Notes: generated by a model not told the origin, from the sequence alone. 64,000 nt of DNA from Cristatella mucedo (GCA_009760855.2 WPIO01000079.1:1308501-1372500); one strand, 5' to 3'. Positions 21,791 through 32,835 are shown, counted from the stretch's first letter. Numbers and translations: made by a program.

Positions 21791-22334
21791 TGTTTCTACG
21801 TGTGGGTGTTCTGGTTTGGGTCCAGGAATGAAGGTAGAAGAGTTTTTAGTTTTCCGAAAAGCATAGACGTGATGCCTCTAACATTAATGGCTGCTAGCTG
21901 CAGCAGTGGCGCCTGCTGATCCGACGAAGGTTGCTTGCAGTCGCATGCCCAGTCTGGATAGCCGAACTGCAAAAACCGAGTTTGGCATGCGAACTCCACG
22001 TTTTTAATTTCCGAAAAAATAGATTTCGTTGAGAAACAGTATGTGCAGTCGCTTTTCGTTGAGAAAGACGCTGCTTGGCAAAGACGCCAAGCCAACAACT
22101 GCAGAAGTTTGTAGAGTAGTATGGGAAGAAAAGAGATGATAGGAAAATTGGGCTATGAAAAAGCTTTTCGGAGAAAGGGAGCAGAACTGAGTAATGCTCG
22201 CCGTTACTAGTGTGCATGTGTTCAGTGCAAAGTAACGTGGGACGTTACAGGTTCGTTGGTGAATTTCATAAACAGACGCATGGGTTCTTCCATGTAGAAA
22301 CAGCTGAATCTTTGGTAATAATGCATAAGAATCC
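21791..22334. other. Intron, unassigned
   Basis: No exon or repeat recognised between the TG tract and the LINE-B scrap. Confidence 0.5.
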
Positions 22335-22412
22335 CGTTTGTGCGACAGTCACCACGTGCTCAGAATTTAGGCGTTGTCTTCGACAGCTACCTAAATTTTG
22401 AAAGCTTCGCAA
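22335..22412 (+). mobile_element. LINE-B scrap
   Basis: Translates to CDSPRAQNLGVVFDSYLNFES with small changes, the same words as the LINE-B thumb (RNLGVVFDSCLNFKSF). About 80 bases survive. Confidence 0.8.
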
Positions 22413-22980
22413 ACAGGTAATGTCAAGAAAATACTTATGCAATTTGACCGACAATCGAACATAAAATAGGGTACCTGTCGAAAGACAAATGCATTAGAGA
22501 GCTGGGATCAGAAGTTCTGACGACTTCCGAGTGAAAGGAAAAATGATTATGCAAACCACGTCTAACCAGGATGTTAACCGGAAGCAGCAAATCTACAAAT
22601 ATTTTTTTTAACCGAGCTTTGCATCCTATGGGATTTGTATGCCAACTTTTCGAACCTTGGTCGCGATCGCGATACACGCTTGAAGCTTGCTGAGGTGCCT
22701 TCTTGTGACTTTCATGCAGCTTCATTTCCGGGGTCGATTGGTGCCTTGTAAATTCCATAACTCGACTAAATACTCAAAAGTATTGGAGTGAAATTGGAAA
22801 CGCGAGTTCAGCTCTGCTTGTTTTACACGAGTCTGGTGGAAAGTTTTTGGATTTCGGTTGGATAAATTGTGCTGCATGCATCACCATACCTCGCCATGCG
22901 AGCAGCGACCACCTTTCCTTTTCTGCCCTTCTCTCGATTGGCGCCCCCTCCAACTCTCGTCGGCGTCGTCGTTGTTGTAG
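22413..22980. other. Intron, unassigned
   Basis: Ends in a pyrimidine-rich acceptor for the next exon. No other signal found. Confidence 0.6.
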
Positions 22981-23334
22981 CACACTGCTCGTGGGCTGTA
23001 CATGTGCCTGCAGGGCTTCGTCCTGCGGCACCTGCTGTTCCCCGACGACGACGACGCCAACGGCGCCGACGACGACGACTCGTCCACAGGAGACAGCAGC
23101 CGTCGCCACCATCAACATCATCGCCACCGGCTGCAGCATCCCGTGGGCAGCGGTCATCGGTCCTCCGGTGGCGATCGCGACCGGCTCGTCGTCACGCAGG
23201 CTGAGAGGTCTCGCGTGCTAGCGCGCGCCATCGCCGACATGCTGTGGCGTGCCGCCGACGGCAGCGACGCGATCGTGTGCACGCTGTGCAGTGACGACAG
23301 CGGATTCGCACCCTCTCTGGACATCCTCGAGAAG
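22981..23334 (+). CDS. MINDY-4B-like, exon carrying the catalytic-Cys position
   Basis: 118 codons, phase 0 at both ends (GTTGTAG/CAC and AAG/GTGGGC). It begins HTARGLYMCLQGFVLRHLLF, which aligns with GGPCGVLAAVQ and then CVLQKLLF of MINDY-4. The catalytic Cys position is Arg here, and the preceding GGP is HTA. Residues 22-59 are an insertion rich in Asp, Ser, His and Arg, partly encoded by GAC repeats. Then RSRVLARAIADMLWRAADGS and DAIVCTLCS match the conserved LALADIVWRAG block. The insertion looks like a microsatellite expansion kept in frame. Confidence 0.9.
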
Positions 23335-23362
23335 GTGGGCGGGGCTCGAGCGACGGCGCTGC
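23335..23362. other. Intron start
   Basis: Donor GTGGGC and 20 bases of ordinary sequence before the CT tract. Confidence 0.7.
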
Positions 23363-23482
23363 TGTCCCTATCTGTCCCTGTCTGTCTCTGTCTGTCTCTT
23401 GTCTCTCGGCCTCTCTCTGTCTCTCTCTGGCTGCCTGTCTCTGTTTCTCCCTGTCGCTGTCTCTGTCTCTCTGTCTGTCTCT

Positions 23483-23522
<40 letters not shown>

Positions 23523-23600
23523 GTGTCTGTTTCCGTCTCTCACTCTGTGTCTCTGTCTGTCTGTCTGTCTTTCTGTCTGACTGTCTGTCTCTCTCAGGTC
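23363..23600. repeat. (CTGTCT/CT)n pyrimidine tract
   Basis: About 240 bases of almost pure pyrimidine on the plus strand, mixing CTGT, CTCT and a CT run at about 23487-23521. It starts 28 bases after the splice donor. Confidence 0.95.
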
Positions 23601-24303
23601 CGGCTGTAGCACGAGCCTGCAGCAGCAGCTGTGTGGCAGAAGCTTGCTGCAGCAGCTGGCTTGCTCTTCTCTTCTCCTCGGACGCATCGGCTTAGGTCTG
23701 TATCGTGCACAGGCTTTATCGCACAATAGGTTCAACAGATAGAAGATGCTTTAGTGGCACCCCAGTACATAGTCCGAGTCTGCTCGAAGGGACTACAGGG
23801 GGGGGGGGCCTGTCGTCCTACATGCTCTGTCTCTTCGTCGACCAATCCTGGAAGTCCGTGAATAGTCCCATGGCTTTGCCCAGGCACAATGTAGATTCTG
23901 GAGTGCTCAAAGGAGAAAGTATTAAGATGGTGTGAACACTTGTTACATGAACAATTTGCTCAATGGTGGCGTGACACTGTCAAATGTAGCACGAAAGTCA
24001 ACTGCTGCTGAAGAATGACGCATCCTTTCACTCCCCTTCTTGTTTCAACAATTCATTTCAACAATCTGTGGCCGCTATTTCATCAGCACTCGCCTAGTGA
24101 AGCAATTGCAGCAGTCGCTGGGCGGGGAGTTAGCAGGTGACCAGAGCCCACGGGCACAGGCTTAGGTCTGTATCTGGATTATGTCATGCTCTGTTGGCAG
24201 TAGTGTACACGGATTTGGTCTCCATCGACGTGAACTGTAGACTAATGGGCTATGGTATCACCAAATGCATTCGGTGGGAGACAGATGTGTAATAACCTAG
24301 GTA
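23601..24303. other. Intron, unassigned
   Basis: Contains a G run at about 23799-23808. The words GGCTTAGGTCTGTATC occur at about 23689 and again at 24160, a short dispersed direct repeat. No exon seen. Confidence 0.5.
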
Positions 24304-24395
24304 TGCCTCTTTCTGTCAGTCTGTCTGTATTTCTCTGTCTCTCTCAGTCTCTCTGCCTCTCCCTGTCTCTTTCTCTCTCTGTCTATCACTCTGTG
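24304..24395. repeat. CTGT/CT-rich tract
   Basis: About 90 bases of CTGTCT and CTCT mixtures like the tract at 23363. Confidence 0.9.
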
Positions 24396-24434
24396 TTAAA
24401 CCCGTGTGCCATGTGCCCTCGGGCGCCAGCCGTC

Positions 24435-24498
24435 GGGCACATGGGAAGCATGTGGATGGAGATGAACTTCTCTTTGGGTGATATAAAAAATGAATTAT
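24435..24498 (+). mobile_element. SINE-2 3' end
   Basis: GGGCACATGGGAAGCATGTG, then GGAGATGAACTTCTCTTTGG and AAAAATGAATTAT, a diverged SINE-2 tail. A CA run follows at 24500-24562. Confidence 0.7.
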
Positions 24499-24621
24499 GC
24501 GCGCACACACACGCGCGCACGCGCGCACACGCACACACTTTTCACTGGCATACACACACACATAATTCGTATATAACAATAAGGATAATAATGATGATAA
24601 TACATTTATATATCGGCATAA

Positions 24622-24775
24622 TAGAATAATAATAATAATAATGATAATGCACTTGATAAAGCGCCGCCAGAGAACTTAATCTCTCTCTAGGCGCTTTACA
24701 TTTGCTGCAAAGGGAAATGCAATTGAATGGTGAGTAAAATCATGCTTGAAAAACGAACAAACAAACAAAGCAAAC
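24622..24775 (-). mobile_element. LINE-A 3' end, minus strand, plus a second scrap
   Basis: Triplet (AAT) tail, then AAAGCGCCGCCAGAGAAC and TAGGCGCTTTACATTTGC. A second, poorer LINE-A tail (GAGAACTTGATCTCTTTCTA) follows at about 24779-24825. Confidence 0.9.
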
Positions 24776-25025
24776 AACAGAGAACTTGATCTCTTTCTAT
24801 GCACTTTATGTAGGCTGCAAAGGTAGCATTATTGTATTAGTGTAGCATTATTGTAGGCTGCAAAGGTTAGCATGCTATACGTAATACATGTGTAATAGTA
24901 TGGGCTATACATGGTAGCATGCTCTATGTAGCATCCTTCGTTCGTCAAAAGAACGCTGCTGCATGTTTGTCTTTTTATTCTGATTGGCCAAATGACGCCG
25001 GGGTTTATCCTTCTGCTCTTGACAG

Positions 25026-25091
25026 GTGCAGACCAAGTCTTTCAAGGACAAGCCCAGCTTGACCAGCTTCGTTGCATCCAATATCTCAGAG
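25026..25091 (+). CDS. MINDY-4B-like, 22-codon exon
   Basis: Phase 0 at both ends with strong sites (CTCTTGACAG/GTG and GAG/GTAAGC). It encodes VQTKSFKDKPSLTSFVASNI and then SE, which aligns with the L.SLTCYEDLVTFLQQSI block that follows the WRAG region in MINDY-4. Joining it to the exon at 22981 gives LDILEK/VQTK with no frame change. Confidence 0.85.
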
Positions 25092-25681
25092 GTAAGCCGC
25101 TGGCTGCTGGCAGATTCACGGCTCCAGGGGTGCTGACTGCTAACACTGGGACTGGCAGACTTTCTCTCTCGCAGCCGTCCCCTTTCTACTAACATCAGCC
25201 TGGTTTTAGACATGCCTTCAAGGGGTGGTCAGTAATTATCTTCGACCCTCATTGGTGGTACATCACAGTGGGCACAACCCTCCCCGGCGGGAACTTGCTT
25301 CCAGGGAGCGTGGTTCTCATCCTCTCCCCCCCCCCGGCGTCCAAAGTTTTTCTCGTGGTAATGTAGTGCGTCATGCAGCTCCTGCCGTTGTTGTTGCGCA
25401 CGTAATGCAATGCGCACACGCATTTTACCACGCAGCTTGAGTGCACAGTGAGAATGCCACTGGCTCTGCTTTGTTGCTTGCAGTACGAGAAGGAGACGAG
25501 CCCAGGCTGCGTGCTTTTGCTCTGCAGCGTCGCTCTGTCGCGCCGAATCGACAGGTAGGGCAGCAGTGCCATAGTCCTAGCGTTAGCCTCCTGCGGTTCC
25601 CACTCACCGCGTTTGGTTGATAGCCTTATGCTGTTAAAAATACGCATGCTGTGACCATGTGTGGGTGGTAGATGCTGTCTA

Positions 25682-25684
<3 letters not shown>
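25092..25684. other. Intron, unassigned
   Basis: No exon or repeat recognised. A C run occurs at about 25326-25334. Confidence 0.5.
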
Positions 25685-26082
<398 letters not shown>

Positions 26083-26200
26083 CGCCAAGCTGGTTTGGTC
26101 TAGCGGTTAAGGTGCTCGCCCCGACCAAGGTCTGACTGAGGTCTTCGGCTCGAGCCCCGAGGCATATGTGAAGCACCTAAATAGAGATTAAGTTCTTGGG
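26083..26200 (+). mobile_element. SINE-2
   Basis: CCAAGCTGGTTTGGTCTAGC, then GGTTAAGGTGCTCGCCCCGA, B-box region CGGCTCGAGCCC and tail AATAGAGATTAAGTTCTTGG. It starts immediately after the TG tract. Confidence 0.9.
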
Positions 26201-26954
26201 TGTGCACGTGTGCTCGCTCAGTTCACATTTTCCATCCAAGCACTGTCAAAGTGAATGCGCTGAGTGTGCAACTGTCTTAAAGCTTAAAAGAAAAAGACTG
26301 AAAGAACAGTTGCATGAACATGACCTCTGCATGACCTCCACAGGCTTTGCCCATACACTCAGTGGACCAGCCTTGTCTTGCCTTTCTGGTCGGCATTTTT
26401 GATGCCATTGTTTAGAGTGTAGAGGTAATGAAAGCTACAGTAGTAGGTCGAGCAATGCCTTGGGAACTGTTTTATGGATTGCTTGCTTTGTGAAATGCAC
26501 GCTTTTTAACTTGGATTCATCGATGCGGAATGTAGGGCTACGTAGTCGATGTTGCCATGTCACAGCGGCCAGCTGCACTTGCATTAATAGTGGAACATCT
26601 GATAAGACATTACTGTCCAAGCAAATATTCCATCTAGGGCCTTAGAGCGCAATGCTTAGGCAGTAAGGTACTGAAGCATTTTTTCTTTGCAGTCGTTGTA
26701 ATATATTGTTATTCTGTCATCTGCAAGACTGTTATCTGAGTTACCTCAGCATCGTGTGTCCAACTTTATTGGCAAGTGACATGGCCTCTCACCAGCAAAG
26801 TCGGCCGATGTCCGCTCAACGCTAACGAAGGGCTTTCCATTTCTTGTTTCTATGAAAATTGTAACGATGTTACGACAATGCATCTGTCTAGAGTCCTCAT
26901 TAAACGAAATCCCATGCTGCTGGAAAAGTATCATACACATTTTTTTTGGATAAG
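26201..26954. other. Intron, unassigned
   Basis: No exon, RNA or repeat recognised. Confidence 0.5.
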
Positions 26955-27050
26955 ACATAACACAATCTCAGCATGTCCTGTCAGAGAAAATGCTGTGAAG
27001 AATAGTTTTTTTAGCTTTATTGTGAAGGCTGTCAAGTCAGGGTATGTCAT
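26955..27050 (-). mobile_element. LINE-A part, minus strand, left of a nested copy
   Basis: AAAATGCTGTGAAGAATAG and TCAAGTCAGGGTATGTCAT match the LINE-A minus strand near the end of ORF2. It continues at 27149. Confidence 0.8.
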
Positions 27051-27140
27051 GATTGCAGCAAATGTAAAGCACCTAGAAAGAGATTGAGTTCTCTGAGGGC
27101 GCTTTATCAAATGTGTTATTACTATTATTATTATTATTAT
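27051..27140 (+). mobile_element. LINE-A 3' tail nested in minus-strand LINE-A
   Basis: The last 90 bases of LINE-A (GCAGCAAATGTAAAGCACC to an ATT repeat) are flanked by TATGTCAT at 27043-27050 and again at 27141-27148. This is an 8-base target-site duplication. A heavily 5'-truncated insertion. Confidence 0.95.
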
Positions 27141-27455
27141 TATGTCATTCACTTGCAAGTTCCACGCTTTGGTGCACACGAACTGAAGGCATGGTTTCTT
27201 AAGTATTTGAAGTTGGTTTAGGCACAGCGAAGCAACCTCACTCGTATGAGATGCACTGCAAGGGAAGCATGTGGAGTATAGTTTGTTCAGATAGGTAAGA
27301 CGAGGCAAATTAATGAAGAGACATAATGTGAGTGACATGACCTTGAAGCCGATGTGCTGCTTGGCAGGAAACCAATACAGACTGGAACGAGGTGGTATGA
27401 TGAGGCATGTAGAGAGTTTGTGATAATAAAGTCTAGCTACACATTTTTTCACCAT
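27141..27455 (-). mobile_element. LINE-A part, minus strand, right of the nested copy
   Basis: Continues the ORF2 C-terminal codons (PA-lacking AKQHIGFKVMSL motif on the minus strand) to about 27455. Diverged. Confidence 0.8.
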
Positions 27456-27514
27456 CTATTAGCATGTTATTATGCATTCACGAAATGCTGAAAGGAAAGG
27501 GCTATTATGTACGT

Positions 27515-27745
27515 CCATAATAATAAGAATAATGGTAATAATAATAATATATTTGCATAGCGACCTCAGAGAACTTAATCCCTTTCTAGGCACTTTATAG
27601 ATTCTGTATAGAAAGCATTTCCAAATGATTGGTGGTAATTTGTTTAGACAGGATGTTGCACGTGCATGGACTATCTTGGCTGTTGAGTCCTTATCTATAC
27701 TTAGGGTCATATGTACAATATCTATGCAGGATAGCAACGTGACCA
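27515..27745 (-). mobile_element. LINE-A relative (subfamily A3), minus strand
   Basis: Tail GCGACCTCAGAGAACTTAAT, then GGCACTTTATAGATTCTGTA and ATGATTGGTGGTAA, shared with the copy at 29258. A DKDSTAKIVHA protein scrap follows at 27640-27740. The A3 3' UTR differs from the main LINE-A. Confidence 0.75.
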
Positions 27746-27785
27746 ACGTTCAACCGGCTCAGAATTTTATAGTAAATAATAAATA

Positions 27786-27890
27786 TTAGTTCATTTGTAT
27801 AGCATCCTAAGAAAACTTATTCTCTATTCAGGCGCTTCACATATGCCTTAGGGTTCGAGCCCACGACCATAGTCATCGGGTGCATACATA
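27786..27890 (-). mobile_element. SINE-2 3' half, minus strand (first of a pair)
   Basis: TTAGTTCATTTGTATAGCAT, AGGCGCTTCACATATGCC and GGGTTCGAGCCCACGACC. It stops at CATCGGGTGCATACATA and the second copy begins. Confidence 0.88.
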
Positions 27891-28050
27891 TTAGTTCATT
27901 TGTATAGCATCTCAAGAGAACTTAATCTCTATTCAGCCGCTTCACATGTGCCGTAGGGTTCGAGCCCACGACCTCGGTCATCAAATGCAATCGCCGTGAC
28001 CTCCGTCTGTAAATGCACCGTAATCACAGGGCCAAAGCAGTGTCCTACTT
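27891..28050 (-). mobile_element. SINE-2, minus strand (second of a pair)
   Basis: Begins with the same TTAGTTCATTTGTATAGCAT word as the first copy and extends through the B box to ACAGGGCCAAAGCAG, a decayed A-box complement. The two are head to tail with no spacer. Confidence 0.85.
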
Positions 28051-28404
28051 ATGAAAAAAGCCATCGTACAAAAATCGTCGATCGCACGGAGTGCCAATGT
28101 TTTGAAGCAGGTTGATGCAGACATTCTGGTCGATAGTGCCACGTATGTTCTCCAGTGCCCAAATACCTGCACAGGAAAAAGAGCTAACCTAAAAACCATG
28201 CTCCCATCACTGCCATTGCCTTTCCTTCGGCTTATTCCAACTCAACGTTCCTTGCTGCCGAAGAATTGAAATTGTCCATCGTCCGTCCAACAAACCGAGC
28301 GCCCATCTTCAGCAGTCCATTTAGTGTGGCGTTTGGCCGCATAGGCAGTCTCTAAGCATCGTGCAGCTCACTCAGACACGTCGCACTTTCACGGCCACTC
28401 GCAG
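28051..28404. other. Intron, unassigned
   Basis: No repeat recognised. The plus strand becomes open after a TAG near 28341 and stays open into the tentative exon. Confidence 0.5.
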
Positions 28405-28565
28405 GAAGCCTCTTTTCCCTGCAAGTTGATCTATCGCCGTTTTCCTGCTAATTTTTTTGACGACTCTTCGGCAACTTCCAGTGGCAGCTCTAGCTCGGCC
28501 AAGCTGGCCTTCCTACTGTTCGTCATGCAACTATCTTCAGCTGCTGATTCTCACCGCTTCTCGAT
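28405..28565 (+). CDS. MINDY-4B-like, tentative middle exon
   Basis: 53 codons plus two bases. The frame enters in phase 0 after CACTCGCAG/GAA and leaves in phase 2 before a weak donor (CGAT/GTCTTG). Phase 2 is what the next exon needs. The peptide has a Ser-rich lead, then AKLAFLLFVMQLSSAADSHR and FSM. Joined to LEAELER in the next exon it resembles the hydrophobic GCILLTLSAILSR...L...D block of the family. The weak donor and the low identity keep confidence modest. Alternatives are a missed exon elsewhere in this intron or loss of this block. Confidence 0.4.
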
Positions 28566-29257
28566 GTCTTGTTATGGTGGTCTGGCCAGCTGCTGCTAGC
28601 CACAGAATCCTCCTTACTATGCACGTGTACATGGCTTGATTGTACATGACACAACCTTCACCCTCATTGCTTATGCCCGATCGATTAATCTACCCATTTC
28701 TCTAGGGCTGCTTGTGATGGAAAAGCCAACACAGCTTTTGCTTCGGTCGCTTTACTTCTTAGCCTTCGGAATGCTGCAGCCTCACCGTTTATCACCTGAT
28801 TGACCAGAAAGGGGAAACGAAACAGGCCGTCAGGCTGTGGGCATCTCTAATTTTTGCTGTTGCACTGAAATAAATTCACATGTTAATCTTCTCCAGGGCT
28901 TGATTATGAAAAAGCATCAAGATTTATTAAAACGACATGCTTGTGCCCTAGATTGGATCAATTTTGGACCATTTCTCTACGCATACCTGAACATAACAAA
29001 TTTGGTTCCCGTATGGAACAACCCATCATTTTGTTTGCTAAGGATAATAACTCCATAGCCGTCGAGATGCTTTAAAGACCCAACATCATCGGAATATGGC
29101 CTCTCCTGGGATGTTCAAGTACTTGTGGCCCTGATTGTACGCACGCCCAAAATTAATTTTCGCAATCTCACATTGCTGAGGTTTAGCCGACGTGGTAGTA
29201 GAGCTGATGGAAGTCATCTAGCAAAAGGTCATAGTGGAACAGGATAATACCAATAAT
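28566..29257. other. Intron, unassigned
   Basis: No repeat or exon recognised. Confidence 0.5.
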
Positions 29258-30200
29258 ATTACATTTTTATAGAGCCGTCAGAGAACTGTATCTCTTTCTA
29301 TGCACTTTACAGATACTGTATAGAAAGTATTACCAAATGATTGGTGGTAACATCCGAAAGCCGCAGGCACAGTGTAAGCAGGTACATGCACACTTACGAT
29401 GAATTACAAAGACCCATCAAATGCTGTACCAAGCAAGTGTGTTTTAAGCTTCTTTTTAAATGTTGTCGTCAGGGGACGTTGTGACCAGCATTGATCGTGA
29501 GCTCAAAGCTTTGGGAACGTAGGAACTAAAGGCAAGGTCTCCAACGGTTTTAAGGTTCTTACGAGGTATGGCTAAATGATTCGAATCAGAACAGCAGGTT
29601 GTACGATTCTTTGCTCAGTGCGGGAGGCGTTCGTTCTGATTGGTAGGCTGGAGCCAGAGAATGAAGGGACTTACAAGTAAGTGACAGAGCCTTGAAGTCG
29701 ATTCGCTACTTAATTGGGAGCCAGCGCAGGTCAGCAAGAAGTGGTGTGATGTGGCAACTTCGACCATCACGGCAGACAAGCCTAGCTGCAGAGTTTTGCA
29801 CCTACTGTAAGCACCTGATTGCACAGGCCGGTAGACCAGCAAGCAGTGAGGTGCAGAAGTCGAGACGGGATGTCAAAAATGCATGGACTAGTATCCCTGT
29901 CATAACAAGCCTGAATTTTAGCAATGTTACGTAGCTAAAAGTAGGCAGTCTTGACTGTGGAGCTGATGTGGCCGTCGAAGGAACGGTCACTTTGGAACAG
30001 GACACATAGATTACATGCAGATTCAACAGGAGATACGTTGGCGGAGCCCATTTTGAGCGTTAGGTTTTCCAATTTCTGTATTGCACTCGATTTGGCCATA
30101 ACTAGTAGGTTGGTTTTGTCGTCATTCAATTTAAGAAAGCTTGCTGCCATCCATCTGTGGATGACATCAATACATGCAGCAGGGAGTGTTAAGAATTCGA
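29258..30200 (-). mobile_element. LINE-A relative (A3), long 3' fragment, minus strand
   Basis: The A3-type tail is at the left, then C-terminal and thumb codons. The minus strand reads LKLNDDKTNLLVMAKSSAI, NVSPVESAC and SRLDFCTSLLAGLP, with breaks. About 940 bases. Confidence 0.88.
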
Positions 30201-30545
30201 CGTGTTCAAGGGCTGGGAGGAGGCCAAGATTCCATGCTGAGGCTACATTGGATGTGCTGGCCAAGCCCAATTTGAGGGTTAGGCATCCCGATGTCTAAGA
30301 GACATTACGTTTACCGACAACTGCAAAGTTGATCTGATCGTCACACAGTTTGAGACAGCTAATTCCATTCGAGTGAAAATGTTAGCAATACAAGCTCAAA
30401 GGGATTTGAGAGAATTTGTGGAGGTGGAAGGCTGGGAAGGATCAAATTGCCGGTACAACAGAGTGTCATCTGCATGGAAATGAAAGCCTAGAATGGTATT
30501 GGCTATTGAATCTGTAAGAGGAAGGATATACATTATTGACTGAAG
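30201..30545 (-). mobile_element. Second LINE-A-type ORF2 fragment, minus strand
   Basis: After the first fragment a diverged repeat of the same protein region occurs (LTLKLGLASTS then SAWNLG on the minus strand). It is followed by palm-region words: FHFHADDTLLYRQFDPS, an altered YADD motif (HADD). Either a second element or a duplication. Confidence 0.7.
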
Positions 30546-30993
30546 TAAATCTAGAACTTGTTCACATTGTACCCCACCCCAGATATTAAAGGCTCACCGG
30601 ATGACCTTTGGCCTTTGATATCTATGCCCTCCGATCTCCTCTTTAGACAGAATCTAGCCCAATGCGCGGCACCAACGCTGGGCGATGGGCGCGCAGGATG
30701 AACTGGATGATTAAACCAAATCAGCTGCTGCAAAGTTCCAACAGAACCGACACGGAGACTCCACTTGAGCCGAACATTCCTGAGAGGGTCGGTGTGTAAT
30801 AATTATCACGATGACAATAATAATAATGATAATAATAATGCACATTGCAAAACGTACGAATTTCACCCCTCTCTTCATTGTGCCGTGCCTGTGAATCGCT
30901 TCCGTTTGCTGCATGCACTCGTGCGTGCAGCACGTGGCTGCACGAGTCGAAAGTGGCTGCTGCGAGCAAGCGGCTCCCTCGGTGGCCGCGCAG
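30546..30993. other. End of intron
   Basis: AAT repeats at about 30816-30842 may be a bare LINE-A tail. The sequence then leads to acceptors at 30930 (CGTGCAG) and 30993 (CGCGCAG). Confidence 0.5.
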
Positions 30994-31360
30994 GCTCGAG
31001 GCCGAGCTGGAGAGAGGCTGCAAGGGGGGCGAGGCCACCGGTGAGGCCAGCGGCTTCGGCAGCGGCCTAGCTTCGCCGAGCCTGCTGAGCGATCGGCAGG
31101 AGCTGCGGAGCTGCTGCATCAACCTGCTACTCGTCGGCGAAGCAGCGGCCTACTTCCACAACGGCACGGTCTACGGCAGCAGTGATGGTGCCAAAGAATT
31201 GACCTTGGCCTCTTCATCATCCTCCTCCTCCTCCTCCTCCTCGTCTTCGTCGTCGTCGTCTGTGGCCCAGTCGAAGTCAACGAAAGTCGGAGTCGGCCGC
31301 CGCTCGGATGTCGGCTTCTTGTTCTGGGATGGCGAAGAGCCGTTGGAGAGGCGCACGACG
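30994..31360 (+). CDS. MINDY-4B-like, exon with the helical core and poly-Ser
   Basis: Enters in phase 2 after CCGCGCAG and leaves in phase 0 at ACG/GTACGA. LSDRQELRSCCINLLLVGEA and AYFHNGTV align with [23 protein letters not shown] of MINDY-4. A run of 17 Ser codons (31211-31261) replaces a short loop. RRSDVGFLFWDGEE then matches ARSDIGFLS. The Trp after GFL is a feature I associate with MINDY-4B. An upstream acceptor at 30930 also keeps frame and would add 21 residues. Confidence 0.9.
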
Positions 31361-32555
31361 GTACGATGCGCCGATAGCTGCCGCATCGGCAAATGGCTGC
31401 TGCGGCCGGCGAGCTGCTCGCTTCGAGATCGGTGACCGACCGGTAGCAGCCACTGGCCGATGGCGGCTCGTGAGCTGCCGATTGCAGTGATTGCCGTATC
31501 GTCGTTGCCGGCCTGTTGCAGGGCTGTAGCGTGACTTGCCTTCGCCTTGCACCTTGTTGTCCTCCGCACGACATCGACCTCCATTTGCAAAATTATGGTT
31601 ATTAATAGTAATCCTTATAGTCTGATCTGCTATCACCATCGGGGCTGCCATCGGGGCCACCAGTGTCATCAGGGCTGGGCGATGAGCTTGCTCGATCGCC
31701 GTAAAATGCCATCAGCATTCCAGCCCAAGGAAACTCTATCTCTATTCTGGCGCTTTGTGGTCGAGCCAGTTGCCCGATTTGAATCCCGAAGAACAACTGT
31801 GCTGCCATATCGAAGAGGCAGCAGAGGCTGGATGCTCGGCCACCTTACCAGTAGCCGACCGTGTACAGTGCAGCTCACGCCCTGTGGAATGTGGTACAGC
31901 AGAAGAGGCTTGCGGCAGAGGCTTGCGGCCTCTATGCCTGGCCAGACAAATTGAGGTCACTCAGAATCCTGACGGGACGACTTCACACTGAATGCACACC
32001 TGCCGAAAGCGTGTGCGCTCGCTCTTGAGCTGTCACATATTTTCACTTGCTGCGAATAACCTTAGTATGCCTGGCGTGGTAGACGACTTTATAGTTACAC
32101 GAACAAATTTACAGCCACAGCATCTGCAGCCTCAAGCTGCGAGGAGTATCTCTTTTTGCCGCTGATTGTCTTTGCTCCCTGAGCATCGAACTCAGGCGAA
32201 CGTCTGACAGCGACCTGGCCCGCTGATATGCCCCCCTCCCCGACCGTCACTAGCGTCGAAATTATGTTTTAATTCCACTTGATGACCGACTGCCGAAATG
32301 GTTTCGAGTAAACACTAGGACTTTTCTCTCTATACTAGCCACATCTACATGAAAGTCTTGTTGGTCTTGTCCTTACATAAGGATTTTGCACGTCGACAAT
32401 GAGATCCTCCGACTGTAAGACATTCTGAAAGAAGCTAAACTGCTTGTTCCTCACAGCATTTGCTCAGTCCATGGGGATTTTTCTTTGCGTGTTTATGTAG
32501 GCTGTTACAGGTAGAGTTATCTAGCCAATTGACACGCTCCTTTTGTAGTATATGT
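31361..32555. other. Intron, unassigned
   Basis: GC-rich near the donor. At about 31727-31760 AAACTCTATCTCTATTCTGG and GCGC resemble a decayed SINE-2 or LINE-A tail on the minus strand. No further exon seen. Confidence 0.45.
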
Positions 32556-32645
32556 GAAGCCGTGATGGCACACTAGGTAAGGCGGTTGCTTTCACGACCT
32601 CGGTCCCGAGGTCGTGGGTTCGAATTCTGTGGCAGGCGATCCTTT
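32556..32645 (+). mobile_element. SINE-1 5' part, split by a LINE-A tail
   Basis: AGCCGTGATGGCACACTAGG, the palindrome CACGACCTCGG/TC/CCGAGGTCGTG and B box GTGGGTTCGAATTCTG. It breaks at GCGATCCTTTA; the SINE resumes at 32699. Confidence 0.93.
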
Positions 32646-32698
32646 ATAATAATAATAATAATATTGCACTTGATAAAGCGCCCTCAGAGAACTTAATC
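32646..32698 (-). mobile_element. LINE-A tail nested in SINE-1
   Basis: Just 53 bases: an AAT repeat and TTGATAAAGCGCCCTCAGAG to CTTAATCT, the extreme 3' end of LINE-A on the minus strand. Confidence 0.9.
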
Positions 32699-32775
32699 TT
32701 GCTGCTTAACCAAGGTGTGGTGATAGCTTCTGCAGTCGTACAAAAAGAGACGGTTGAATCTGCTAGTATTTTTTT
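32699..32775 (+). mobile_element. SINE-1 3' part after the nested tail
   Basis: GGTGTGGTGATAGC, CGTACAAAAAGAGACGGTTG and AATCTGCTAGT are the SINE-1 body and end with several substitutions. An A2-type LINE end (AAAGTGCCTTGAAAGAG) follows at 32777-32835. Confidence 0.85.
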
Positions 32776-32835
32776 TAAAGTGCCTTGAAAGAGATTTAAT
32801 GTTTTGGGCACCTGTACAAATATCTTAAAATAATA

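Noticed and set aside
31727-31960. Tc1/mariner-like transposase end (QLPDLNPEEQLCCHIEE)
   Set aside because: Only one short motif fits, the rest of the frame does not, and part of the stretch reads as a SINE-2/LINE-A tail. Chance similarity is likely.
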